Origin: Moelleriella libera RCEF 2490
Lineage: Eukaryota > Ascomycota > Sordariomycetes > Hypocreales > Clavicipitaceae
Assembly: GCA_001636675.1 (NCBI GenBank)
Contig: AZGY01000018.1
Location: forward strand, 187,527-251,526
DNA length: 64,000 bases
Reading direction: 5' to 3'
The stretch's first letter is position 1. Each line of letters begins with the position of its first letter. Shown here piece by piece: positions 42,946 through 54,300 of the stretch. The position numbers and the translations under genes are program-made. The notes under the pieces are model-generated. The model did no database searches and had not been told where the DNA came from. It worked only from the letters and a program-made list of their open reading frames with translations.

Positions 42946-43701
42946 ATGTCGCAACCGCAATCAGAAAGCATGGCCTGCTCCTCCTCCTGCTCCTCCTGCT
43001 CCTCCTTTCCTGCTGGTGCTGCTGCTGCAGCACCTCCTCCGTCGTCGTCGTCATCTCAGCAGCAGCACCAGCACCAGCACCAGCCAAGGCTGCCGTCCTC
43101 GGAAAGCCAGCGCCACGTGTCGGAGGCGCGCGCCGCCATCGTCGCCTCCATGAGCAACCTCGTCGACGCGGAGCTGCAGTCGCGCGCGCGCATCCTGCAC
43201 GACAACGCGGCCATGCTCGACAAGCAGGAGCGGCAGGTGGCGCGCGCGACCGACGCCCTGCGCAGGGAGCGCGAGAAGCTGGCGCGCGAGGCCGACGGCG
43301 CGGCCCGCCAGCTCAAGGAGGTGGGCAACGTGCAGAACTGGGCCGAGGTCCTGGAGCGCGGGTTCCTGGTGCTGGAGGAGACGGCGCGGCTGGCGGCGGC
43401 GAGGCGGGGAGCCGGAGAGGAGAGCACGAGCTGCTGCAGCTGTAGTAGCTGTAGCGAGTGCGGCAGTGACGATGGTGGTGGTCGTCGTGTGGGTGGTGAG
43501 GCCGGGAAAGAGGAGGAGCAGGAGGAGCAGGTTCGCGATGCGGGCCGCTACGGCGAGGGCAGGATGGACGTCGATGTGGACTTGGCCAATAGTCTGCACA
43601 GGGCGAGAGACGACGGCGGCGGCGCCCGGGAGGCAGAGTCGAGCACAGCTTCGGCACATGCAAAGGAACCAGAGACGACGGCCATCACGCGTTCGCAGTA
43701 G
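42946..43701 (+). CDS. BLOC-1 subunit 1 (GCN5L1/BLOS1 family)
   Basis: This is a single-exon 251-residue protein starting at ATG 42946, right after an A13 tract. The first 50 residues are Ser/Cys/Ala/Gln-rich low complexity with HQHQHQ. Residues about 58-150 are the GCN5L1 (BLOS1) domain: EARAAIVASMSNLVDAELQS, then a coiled coil, then EVGNVQNWAEVLERGFLVLEE. In animals and yeast this subunit belongs to BLOC-1, which acts in endosome-to-lysosome/vacuole sorting. The tail is Gly/Glu-rich and contains a Cys-rich patch (CCSCSSCSEC). Both ends are longer than in yeast or animals (about 125 residues), and the extra parts look disordered. Local GC is high and the codon choice strongly GC-biased. Confidence 0.85.
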   Translation: MSQPQSESMACSSSCSSCSSFPAGAAAAAPPPSSSSSQQQHQHQHQPRLPSSESQRHVSEARAAIVASMSNLVDAELQSRARILHDNAAMLDKQERQVARATDALRREREKLAREADGAARQLKEVGNVQNWAEVLERGFLVLEETARLAAARRGAGEESTSCCSCSSCSECGSDDGGGRRVGGEAGKEEEQEEQVRDAGRYGEGRMDVDVDLANSLHRARDDGGGAREAESSTASAHAKEPETTAITRSQ

Positions 43702-43897
43702 GAAAGAGAGAGGGAGACGGCAAGGCCTGGGTGCTGGCGGCGTTTTACGACGATATACGAGACATGACCATTGCTTTTTTCCCATTCCATTGCGCAGGGT
43801 GCAGGCCATATTACGCCTCTCCCTTACAATGCCGTATGCCCTCGCCCACGGACCTGACCCCTGACATCGGCGTCTTTGCCGGCCATGTGTTGCCGAC

Positions 43898-45121
43898 TCA
43901 CAGCAGCCCAGGCAGGATGACGAAGCGCTTCTTCTTGTACTTGTCCGGAAACTGGGCGCGGTAGGCCCTCTCCTTGCCCTGCGCCCAGGTGTACATCTGC
44001 GCCGCGCCAATGGCAATAAAGAAAGCCACGGTCCAGTCGCGACTCGCCACAATGATGCCGGCCCACGACAGGATCTCGTACATGTAATTAGGACAGGTGA
44101 CCAAGGCGAAGCCGTAGCCCGAAGGCATCTTGCGCTCCGTGCCGCCCCTCGAACGCAGCGACGAGAGGTACAGGTGCACCAGGGCGTTGCCCGTCTCGCC
44201 AAAGAGGTAGATGGCGAGCCCGACCAGGTCCAGGAGCGGCTCCTCGGCGCGCGCCGCCAGCGAGCGCGGACTGTAGATGGACACGGCGCACAGCAGCCCG
44301 GACACGGCCCAGTAAAAGAAGCTGTTCTTGAACACGTTGAAGAAGGGCATCGTGTTGGCCGAGAACTTGTGCACAAAGAGCGTTTCGACCTCGCGCTTCA
44401 CAAAATGCGCCACAATCATGCCAAAGGCGAGCCATTGCGTCGATGACATGGCGTCGCTTCCCTTGCTGTACAGCAGCGGTCGGGCCGCCACGACGAGGGC
44501 GTGCACCAGGATCGGGCCGAGGTATTCAATCACGAAGACGGTTCTCCATGCGATTTGCGGTCCTGCGGAGGAGGGCATGGAGCAGGTCAGCCGGTTGAGC
44601 TCATTGACATTCATTCAGTATACCATCAATGCCTGGCTATTTGCCTCCGGCGGCCCTACCGGGGGTCGCCTGCGGCGGGCTGTCCTCGCTGCGCTCGAAG
44701 GAAATGCAGCTAAAGCTTTCACACAGCTCAACTGGAGAGGTCACTGTGGGGGGAGGAGTAAGTTCGTACCGAGATCTTTGACCAGCACCTCGTTCGCAGC
44801 AGACACATTGGGCTCATCGGCAATCTTGGCCTTGCGATTCTTGAGCGTCTTTTTGGTGGACGGGTCAAAGATGCCGATGCGGTTGAAATCGCTGACCCTG
44901 GCTTCTTTGGCAATCCGCAGTTTGAGGTCGTCAATTGTGGCATCCGAGGGTACATCGATTGTGGGCGGCAGCCTTTTGATGGGTTGCCTCGGCGCTGCAA
45001 CGGTCAACGATCATGTTAGCTCGTGGAAGCTGTGGGAGCTGTGAAAAAGGGTGCATGCGTCCCATGACGGGTGGAGGGAAAACGTACAGCGATTCGTCAG
45101 CTTGATCGTGACTTGGGCCAT
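43898..45121 (-). CDS. TSC13: Very-long-chain enoyl-CoA reductase (Tsc13)
   Basis: Exons on the minus strand are 45121-45088, 44994-44770 and 44562-43898, giving 307 residues. The first intron (93 nt, GTACGT to GTTGCAG) joins MAQVTIKLTNR to SPRQPIKRLPP. The second (207 nt, GTACGA to CCGCAG) joins VLVKDLG to PQIAWRTVF. The N-terminus is the ubiquitin-like domain of the family (to about residue 80). The C-terminus is a multi-pass membrane domain of the steroid 5-alpha-reductase type, with WLAFGMIVAHFVKREVETLF, GYGFALVTCPNYMYEILSWA and the Lys-rich end KYKKKRFVILPGLL. Tsc13 catalyses the last step of fatty acid elongation at the ER, reducing trans-2-enoyl-CoA with NADPH for sphingolipid chains. 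The second intron carries a copy of the GC-rich dispersed repeat, which explains its length. Confidence 0.95.
44603..44699. repeat. GC-rich dispersed repeat, long copy C, inside the TSC13 intron
   Basis: The 56-base core (44643-44698) is identical to copies A and B. The 40 bases before it match the left part of copy A (attgacattcattcagtata onward). The whole unit lies within the second intron of TSC13 (44563-44769). Confidence 0.9.
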
Positions 45122-45572
45122 TGTGGTCAGAGCTTGGCGTCTTGCTTGTTGGCTGGCTGGCTGGCTGGCTCACAGCGGGAAGAAGAAGAGAGAGAAAAAG
45201 GCCGACGGGAAAAGGGAGCTCAGGACAGTCTCCGGCATGGCAAAGGGAAAGGAGGGACCCCCCAAAACTCGCCGGCGTGCCTTACCTCCAGCAAGACTGG
45301 GCGGAGAGAGGTGCGTGTATGTGGGGGGGGGCCAAAGACACCCCCGGACGGATGCGAGGCAACCGCCAACTGCCAACTCTCAACTCCAACATCCACTTGA
45401 TATCCCAGGCAGGCAAACAACCAGACGTTTGTGTTACCCTCTGGCTCTGTGCCTCTGTCTCGCCGCCGCATCCACCCAGCGGACGCCATGACAAGCTCAC
45501 GGCCACGTTGACTTTTTTTTTTTTTTTTTTCTCTCCCAGTCTCTCCCTCCACTATCCGGACTCCCATCAGCC
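45122..45572. promoter_or_regulatory. Divergent promoter between TSC13 and SWF1
   Basis: The two start codons are 451 bases apart and point away from each other, so both promoters must lie here. The stretch has a TGGC run (45152-45172), a G9 run near 45323 and a T18 tract (45513-45530) just upstream of the SWF1 start. Poly(dT) tracts of this kind often keep fungal promoters free of nucleosomes. Confidence 0.6.
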
Positions 45573-47089
45573 ATGATCTCTCTCAAGTGGGCCATCACCT
45601 TCATTCTCATCGTGAGCTTCGCCGTCTTTGTCACCTTTTTCGGCCGACTTCCTGCTTTGAGGTAACCACGCACTCTCTCATTCGCCCGCCTTTTTTCTTT
45701 TCTTCTTTTTCTTTCTTTTTTTTCCTCTTTTTTTTTGGGTGTATTCGAAGATATTCAACTCTTTTTCTCATTTTTTTTTTCAAATCTGCCGCCTCTTGGT
45801 CAGCTTGTTGCCACACACTGTGAACCCCCCAAGACTGACGCTGCGCAGACGAACGCCCGTCGGTTTCTTGCACCGCTTGATATGGATTCATTTTCCCAAT
45901 GCGCTATTGTCTGTAGACAACAGATTGACTTCAGGACGCGTATCAAAAAACCTGGCTCGCTTCGGCAATTATCTCATGCACGACCGTCACCCGTCGGTGG
46001 TTGTGAGTCCTCTCCTCGTGTGCAATCCATCCCCTAGACGCTGTTAGTTTTCCAGTTGTTCTGACTGCGATCACCCCTCTCAAAAAAAAGATATTTTTCC
46101 TGGTGCTTATGAGCGTCGGCGAGTATCTGTATCTTCCCTCCGTGTGGCACCGCTTCAGCAACTTGACCAGATTCGCCGTCGTCCTTACCGTTGCTCTGCC
46201 GTATCTGTTTCTCTACCTGGCTTGCGCGGCTGATCCGGGATACATCACGCCCACGAACCACGCCTACTACATGTCGCTCTATCCCTACGACCATGTCCTC
46301 TACCACCCTGGCGCCGAGTGCAAGACGTGCGGCTTTCTCAAACCGCCCCGTTCCAAGCACTGCAGCATTTGCAAGCGGTGCATAGCCAAGGCCGACCATC
46401 ACTGCATCTTCATCAACTCGTGTGTCGGGTACGGAAACCATCACTGGTTCATCCTGCTCCTGAGCTCGACTGCAGTGCTTTGCACCTACGGCGGCCTGCT
46501 CGGGGCTACGTTGCTGTCGTCCACCATCAAGCAACACTTCCTCGAATGGTCTCCATGGCATCCCGCCAGGCACGGCTGGGGCATGTACGTCGTGATTTGG
46601 GGGTGGGGCGTCCAGACAAACATCAGCCTTGGTGCTACATCTCTCCTCGCTGGTCTGACAGCGCCTTTGGTCTGGGGTCTCCTGCTCTATACACTCTATC
46701 TCGTATATTGCGGCACCACGACCAATGAGTCCTTCAAGTGGTCCGTGTACAAGGACGACATGGAGGATGGATTCGTCTTCAGCCGGACCTTGCCTCCCAC
46801 GCGGGAGATAGATCCCGTTCAGGAACCCTCTTGTCCTCGGTGGCCTGTCAAGTCGGAGACGGTCATCGTCTCCACCGATGACGGCAAACCTCCGTCGGCA
46901 AACATGCAGGTCGCTGGCGAAGGCACGTGGGAGCGTGTCTGGAAGATGAAGGATGTTGAAAACATATACGACATGGGACTCTGGGACAATCTGCGCGATA
47001 TTTTCGTCACAGACTATGACTTTGGCGCCAAAGCCGACGATCCTCCCGTAGAAAGAGGATGGCATCCCAATCGATCAAAACGCAACTGA
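45573..47089 (+). CDS. SWF1: DHHC palmitoyltransferase Swf1
   Basis: Exons are 45573-45661, 45849-46002 and 46091-47089, giving 413 residues. Introns of 187 nt (GTAACC to GCGCAG) and 88 nt (GTGAGT to AAAAG) join LPAL-RRTPVGFLHRL and RHPSVV-IFFLVLMSV. The first exon encodes a membrane helix (FILIVSFAVFVTFFG), and three more follow. The Cys-rich DHHC domain runs from ECKTCGFLKPPRSKHCSICK to the catalytic Asp183-His184-His185-Cys186 and GYGNHHWF, with all zinc-binding Cys and His residues present. Swf1 palmitoylates ER-resident and SNARE proteins next to their membrane helices. The soluble C-terminal tail ends WHPNRSKRN. Confidence 0.95.
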
Positions 47090-47500
47090 GAGCATCGCAG
47101 GCCTACCATTGGCCAAACTTCATGCTGAGCTGCGTGTATCCGTCACTCTGCATATCTGTACAATTGGTTGTCGTTGGCAAGAAGCGGCTGACTTTCGAAT
47201 TTGGTAGCGATGGTGCGGTGGTTGGCATCTTTGGATATGCACAATGTTTCCCACGCAGAGGTCTAATGGGCCCTCTTCATCGCGCATAGATCATCTTGTC
47301 GTTCTTTCTCCATCAACAGCATCGCTCGCACAACATCTTTGGCTAATTTAGCTTTATGTATGAAATCATTCAATCAATCGTAGATGATGGCTCTTCTGCC
47401 GTCACTGCGGCCCGAAACACCCCTGACTCCTCGGACCCTCTGTCTGGCTATATAAGGGAATGCATATCTGTATATTTTGGGAGACTTTACGTCTTCTCGT
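47090..47500. other. Convergent 3' region of SWF1 and AHA1
   Basis: Two convergent genes end here. No gene is seen. Confidence 0.5.
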
Positions 47501-48673
47501 CTACAATATGGTGCCAAACCTGATTTCCAAGTTAGTCAAGCATCTCGACGAGTCCCCTTCAGCTTCTGTACTCACCCAAAGGTCTGCTTGATGCTTTTGA
47601 CGTAGTATTCAAGCCAATTTCTTTTCGTGACCTCTTCCTGGCCAACCGGCACACCTTCCCAAGTGACCCGCATCACCGTGACGTGGTCGATGTCGTTCTG
47701 ATCAAGCTCAATTTGGAGCGTGGAAAAATGCCCGGCGGGCCATTGGCTCAAGCGCCAACTTTGCACCACCTTTTTACCCGGTTCCAGCTCGAGGTACTCC
47801 CCTGAGACGTTTCCACCGAACAGTTCGAATTTACCTCCTTTGTGGGCGCCTTCGAAAACCTTGGGCGGCGAGCGTGTAAAAGCAGCGAGTCGCTGAGGAT
47901 CGACAAATGTCTGGTACATTTCCTCCGCTGTCGTTCGGAATTCTTCATTGTCGGTCACTGTCACTGTGTTGACGATGCCCGTTGTGCTCGTTGGGGCCGC
48001 AGTCGATTGATTTGGCTTGGGGGCTGATGCTTGGGCGTGGAGCTTCGGTGTGGAAAAGCCACTTGAGGGGTTGGAGTCAGCGGCATGCTGAATATCTTTG
48101 CCATGCTCTTCGATAAGAGCGGGAGCGAGCTTGCGGAATTCCTTTCGCAATTGAGGCACGAGTTTTGAGCGAACGAGATCCCTCACTGGCTGCTTCTCCT
48201 TCGCGTCGGATATGATATCCACATCGAACTGACGAAAAAAATGAGTGGTCTGTCCTCTGGTGTGCTCAATTGGCTCTTTACGAATAGGACTCGCGAGAAC
48301 ATACCACATACTCGTCTTCCTCGGTGTCGTGTGCGATCTCGGGAATTGTCACGGTACCAGAGACATCATCCGCATCGGGGGCGGATCCTACGGAACAGAG
48401 TAAGCCTAGGCTGTACTTTGGCAGAAGACTACGGAATCACGCGCTCTTACCCTGATATTCCAAGACCAGTTTCACATCGAAGATGGTAATGACTTTGCCT
48501 TTTCTTTGGCTAACGTCAACATCACCATCCATGCTCTGGATTTTGCTGATCTTTGCCTCTACGTCGCCATTTTGGGCTTCAATTTTGGTCAGATTGTCAT
48601 CGAACCATTGCCTGGCCCATGCAGAAACATCCTTATTCACCCAGTGCCAGTTGTTGGGATTATGCAGAACCAT
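47501..48673 (-). CDS. AHA1: Hsp90 co-chaperone Aha1
   Basis: Exons on the minus strand are 48673-48451, 48387-48305, 48228-47576 and 47519-47501, giving 325 residues. The start ATG begins MVLHNPNNWHWVNKD, the typical Aha1 N-terminus. The introns (63, 76 and 56 nt) have donors GTAAGA, GTATGT and GTGAGT. The last exon is only 19 nt: reading through the GTGAGT donor would stop at KQTFG, but splicing to the CAG at 47520 gives KQTFGFGTIL, the conserved family end. The N-terminal domain (about 1-150, with RKGKVITIFDVKLVLEY) stimulates the Hsp90 ATPase. A disordered linker (about 160-195) follows. The C-terminal AHSA1/START-like domain holds TAEEMYQTFVDPQRLAAFTR and NVSGEYLELEPGKKVVQSWR. Confidence 0.95.
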
Positions 48674-51353
48674 CGTGACAGTCTTTCGGCGGACGGACTC
48701 GAAGAGCGTCTGAGCTGTGTGCGCCAACGTTAGCGAGTGGGCTCAGAGGTTGCACATCCACAAAGTAAAGGAGCGAGGAGTCGAAATTCCGCGATTGAAG
48801 TCAGAAATGGTCGTAGACCACAGCAAGAGAAGTCATCAAAGAAGGGAGTACAAGTCACTCTATGACTGGTGCCAGCTGGTGTCTCATCATAGGAAAATGC
48901 GGCGGAACGAGAGCGACAGATGAAGGATTGTGCTGATACTCACTTTTCTCCTCGCGAATACACTTGAGACAGCAGAAAAACCAAGCCAACTCAGCAACCC
49001 GAGGGTAAGTCGGTGAGGATGCAATTGCTGATTTTGTCACATTGCAAACGAGAACGGAGATCAAATACCCAAAGACTCAGAATGCTCTAGAATTTTATGG
49101 CAGCCTTGACCCCCACATCGAAGAAAAGTGGGGCCAACGTTTCCGTTCGGACCAAACGTCGCCTATATTTCAGGCTCGGGGATTGCCGAACAGCTCAGCT
49201 TCTTACCTACTTTACTCACTCGATGCGGTATTTGTGGGCAGAGGAGAGTAAACACCCGAATTACTTACAGATGTTTGACTTGAAGTCTGCAGAAACTCGG
49301 AGAATCTAGAATGCCCCAATGTTTGGAACGTTCGAATCAGAGGGCAACTGACCGTCCCTCCATAAAAGGAGACACGCCACGAGCAAGTTTCTTTTGTTCA
49401 CAGCCTTGAAACGCTCATGCCGCTGAATCACAGCAAGAAGTGTAGCTTGCGGGTTGGAGCTATTGTAAAAAGTCGGCGGGAACCAGCGCGCAAATTCTCT
49501 CGATGCACGGCTCTGTAAGATTGAATGAAGCCGACTCACTCAACCTGAGTCGGTTCTTGTGAAGAGAGAATTCCCATGAGCCTCGTAGTGATGAGCATCG
49601 AGTCATGGCTTGCACCCAGGCAAACAATCAGAGCTAGCACTGGACGCATGAGTGGCTTGAGCTCAGACGATCAGACTGTGCCAGCTTGTAGACTCACTGC
49701 CAGCTCGCGGCCGTTCGAGACGATAGGGTTTTGGCTCTCAACCTTTCAAGAGCACGAAACTCTCGAATCCTTCTCACCTTTGCAGATGCACGTGCTCGAG
49801 TCCCGGGAGACTCGGCGGCATGTGCAAGGGCGCGAAACTGCGCAGCAATGCGCAGCAAAGCGACTAGAAAATCATCCTTGGTTCTGATCATTGTCACGTC
49901 CAAGGATCGTGGCAGAAGCAGGATTGCTGCATTCAAAGATGCACGCGCGTCTTGGTGCTTAACTGCTGCTGTCGACATGCGGAGATAAGACTGCAACGCT
50001 GCATCCAGTAACAGCGAGCCACGTGAACTCCAAGCCATGCTGATACAGTACTTTGTCTGCAGGCCGACTTGCATCCATTCACAACAGATGCCATGAACCC
50101 GGCAGGAAAGCGATGGGCCTTTTAAGCCAAAGCATGACTGTGGCCAATTGCCGAGCAGAAGGGGGACGCTACTAAGCGCCGAACGCCCATCACTTTGTCC
50201 ACATCTGCAAGCTGACGGCCAATCATGGCGTTGAAATGACGGTGTGAGCTGGGATCAACCAATCGAGCAGGCCAACATTTATTCACGTCTCCTCCTCCTC
50301 ATCCTTCCTTCTTGCTACCTGCTCTATCCACATCGATCTAGAAGCTCTCGACGTACGACACATGACGTGGGGATGCAGAACGTACTGATCCTAGTAATTG
50401 GGAGAGAGAGAGAAAGAGAGAGAGAGAGAGGTGTCAGACTCCACTTTGCCGCCGACGGTCGTGACCTTTGCCTGCAAATTAGCAGGTCCGCAAGGAGCAG
50501 ACGGGGAGCATTGGCTCCAGGTAACACGAAGATGTGATGCAACTTCACAGTGCACGGCATGGCGTGATAAGCATGTTGTCCGCCCCCGATCAATGGACCG
50601 GACGAAGGATGGTCATCATAGAGATAGGACGTTTCAGCATCTGAGGCGACATCTGACAGCTGCACCGACCGCCAGCCGTCGACTTCATCACCACTGTCCT
50701 CCACCTGAGGAAAGAGCAGCTCGGATTCTTCCCTGCACGATGCGACGGTTGAGACAAAGCTTTCGGAAAACCTATCTACTTTAGGTATACAAAGCAGTCA
50801 ATTTTCCATCCCCCTCCAACCCTTCATTGCTCCCTGCTTCATGTACCTTGTTCACCACTGGAGACATCTCGAGGCAGAGCTTCTGTTCCCCCCCCCCCCA
50901 TGCTTACTTTCCAGCCTGGGACCCCTCCTTCTGCCCCATGTCGTTTCCGGGGGACGGGCCACTCAGTTCTCAGATTATTATCGCCTATGACTCCGTAGTC
51001 TCCAGCCCGCTGCATCTCAGCTGCGACGTTGAGACGTTCAAGCGACCAACCACATCCCCGTTCGGCTGCTCTGGGGCTCCTTTGGGGTTTCTCACTGTTG
51101 CTGTAAATAGAATGGCCAGGCAGGGGACTCTGGCCGGTTCGTTCCATGCATGTGTAGCTGCCTTCAATAAGAAAGGTCCATCCGCCTTCCCGCTGTTCAG
51201 GCTCCGTAGCCGTTGCTCGTGACTGTGATTCACTGCCTGCCTAGGTGAGTAGCTGCTCATTTGTCAACCTCATCTCCGAAATAGCTGCCTTACCGATTCA
51301 CCCATATTACAGACGCGGCCTTTGGCTGGGGCGCGTCTGGCCGCTCCTTTGCC
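48674..51353. other. 2.7 kb without a recognised gene
   Basis: The left part is the AHA1 promoter and the right part the leader of the large coiled-coil gene. In between, minus-strand frames at 49694-50074 (126 codons, ATG start, no domain) and 49306-49539 have mildly protein-like composition, but I cannot join or identify them. A (GA)n microsatellite lies at 50401-50431 and a C12 run near 50889. Confidence 0.4.
50401..50431. repeat. (GA)n microsatellite
   Basis: About fifteen GA units with one interruption (gaaaga). Confidence 0.9.
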
Positions 51354-54300
51354 ATGTCCTCGCCCCGTGATACGGCGTCGCTTCGCCAAACCCTCAATCC
51401 GCTCACAACGAGCTCGACAACGACTCACAACGTCCACGAAGACTCACCAACATCGGCCGCCGCCATGAGTTCACCCCATATGCAGTCTGTTACCACGCCA
51501 GCCAGTGCTATACAACCGTATAACCCTCAAGAATGGGGGCCGTCACTCGGGCGTTTGTCAGAAAGGTCGCGTCAGCTCTCAATGGATGGAGGACAAGGTA
51601 CTGGCTGGATCAACAACCTCACACTCTTCTTCCCCGTCCTCCCCTTGACTTTCAATCACCTGGTCAAGGCAACACTCAACTAACATGGACGCACGTCTAA
51701 CTTCAGCACTACCACCGCCCCCCTACAGCCCCCCGCGAAGCCGGCACCAACGATCCATGAGCACTGCTTTTGAGCCCAATGCTACTCCGAGCTCGACAAC
51801 TCCTCCGCCCGCCACCAGGTTGATGATGACGCAGGTGCAGAGGCTCTCACCGGAGCCTCTCGGAAACAATTCCTTTCCTCCCCCACCTGGAGCCGGTACC
51901 AGGGCAAACTCCCGAGAGCGCCGCTTCGGGCTGCCCTCACTCATGAGTCGCAGGAGGGATCATGGGCCGTCGCCGTCCATTTCTCCCGATCTGATGGCGT
52001 CTGTCGTGCCGCTAAGGGGCAGCGCATTCCCTACGTCTTCGCGCCGAGAGCTTGATCGAGGGCCGCCGCCAAATCCGAGGACAGAGCCTCTGGCAGGCCC
52101 TCCTGCAGCTCGTCGGGCCATTTCGACTGGGGCTCTGGAAATGCCTACTTCTCAGCGATCACGGTCGGCATCACAGTCCAGGTGGGAACCTGGCATGCCC
52201 CTTCCACCTCCTCCACCAGGGCCTCCCCCTTCAAGCTCAAGATCACAGAGTGTCCATAGCATAGATCGATCGAGCGTTCCCATCCTCTCACCTCCCACTC
52301 GAAGACCACCGCCAAGTGGAGTGACGTCCTTGGGTCCTGTGCCTCCCACGCCAGCTGGTTGGGCTGACCGTGATGCTTCGCCGAGTCGACTGGGTCAAAC
52401 AGGTCGTGGCAAGTCTCCCGGCTTGGTGATTGATACGGCGACCGCAGCCAGCGCCAGAGATGTACCTGAGCCACTTGAGTCCTCAAATAGTCACGGAGGT
52501 CTCAACCGAGCTCGAGCTGTGAGACACGACAAAACAATCCTGCAGAGACGAGCTGAAAGCAGAACCCGTCAAAGCCCGCGAAACTCCATCGATGCGAGCG
52601 GTGCACAGCCTCACAGCATCACAGATATTGTCGTTCCCTCAGGCTCCATGGCATCTGCGCGAAGACCTGTTGAAAGCTCCTCATCGAGAAGCGCGGGAGC
52701 AAAGGACGTGGAACTACCTCGTACTGGCGACTCTTTGACGCAGGACTCTCGCAACTCAACCCCTCGAGCCCCAGCCTCTGCTCAACAAGAAGCAGCAACG
52801 CAGCCATTCTCGCCTCTCTTGAGCAAGAAAGCACATGTACCCGTTGCAGCTACGAACCAAGGAGCAAAGGCATCGCCCTTTTCGCTTCTGCAAGCTCAGT
52901 CACCCTTTGGTCCAAGGGGGGTGGATGCGTCCAGAACGCTTACAAAAGCCTCGGCGCACGTGCTCAAGCACACAACAATCGGACAGACTTCCGAACAATT
53001 TGCTGCAGCCACAGTCGAGCGAGTCCGAGCATTCGCTTCCGAGGAGGCCGAGGCAGCCTCGGATGCGGACCGTGTGCGACTGTTCGCAGACTTCATCGTG
53101 AAAGAGTCCCGGCTTCGCAGAGAACGATACTCTTCCGCGATAGGGGCCATGGGTTCGGAGATTTTTGATTCGACGCGTGACCTTTTCCGTCCCTTGTCAA
53201 GTCCATCCAGTAGAAAGTCTGGGGCATCGCTGGGGGAATGGACGCCATCATCGACCGATGCCGAGAATTCGCGTCGAGACTCGTTTGGTTCTTTCTTGCG
53301 CGGTGAGAGTCTTCCCTCGTCTGCTCCAACGTCCGCGAAACCTCCGACGACGCCGAGTGCTGGACCACCACCTGGCAACAGCAGCTGGGCGACAAATTAC
53401 ATGCCGTGTCTCTCGCCTATCCTGAGCATGAGCGTCAGTGACAATCACGAAAACGCCAGCTCGCGGGGACGTCCTTCCAGTCGATGGTGGGAAAGCGACT
53501 CTCAAGAGGAGCCCCGTGTGTTCGAAAGGTCAAGGCGCGAATCCAAATATATGGGTGTCCCGAAGGACAAATGGTGTGGAGAAGAGCATGACGCTGGAGC
53601 GCGAGCTGGGATGGGCGGTTCTGGATCGGCCACTACTTATCCACCTGAGAAGACGGGCTGGCATCATCAGGCGTCGGCCGAGAATGGGACGCCTAGACAG
53701 CTGGATCCATCATCGGGCGGGACGCCTGGCAGTTCCTTCTCGGCCCAGTCAACATACGACAAGCCTGGGGCTCTGGATGTCTCTCGACTTGTCACCATGC
53801 CTCCCCCCTACCCTCGTCACCACCCTGCCGTGAACAACAAGCATCCAAAGTTGATGGCGACGAGAACATCGGTCAGATCGTTGAATGAAATGGCGGAAGT
53901 TGAGGGTGCCAAGGAGTTGTTTGCCACGGCCAGCTCCAAAAGGCGACAAGATTCCTCCAAGGCAGCGTCCCAACGTCGACAAGCATTGATGGCCAGCCTG
54001 CAAAGCGAGATTGATGCAGGTCACATGGCATATGCCGATGCTGCGGCGATCGAATCTGAAAGCCAGGATCAGGAGAGAGACAAGAACAAGGATCTCGAGA
54101 AGGAAGAGTACGAAAAATTCCAGACCGAGGTTGTTCTTCCTCTAAATGCACGCCTCACCGAGCGAATCGCCAAGGCAGGGGAATTGCTCGATGACCTGGT
54201 GGATCATTTGTTCGACAATGGAGAACTGGACGCGGATATGCCACAGGAGGAGGGTGACGATCGACCCGAGCTCTTGGAAAAGTTGACTCTTCTGAAATGG

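Noticed and set aside
43051..44376. 441-codon minus-strand frame spanning the BLOC-1 subunit and TSC13
   Set aside because: It overlaps two well-supported genes in another frame or strand and is Arg/Ser/Pro-rich noise produced by high GC.
46034..47065. 343-codon minus-strand frame over SWF1
   Set aside because: It lies antisense to the DHHC domain exon and has no domain of its own.
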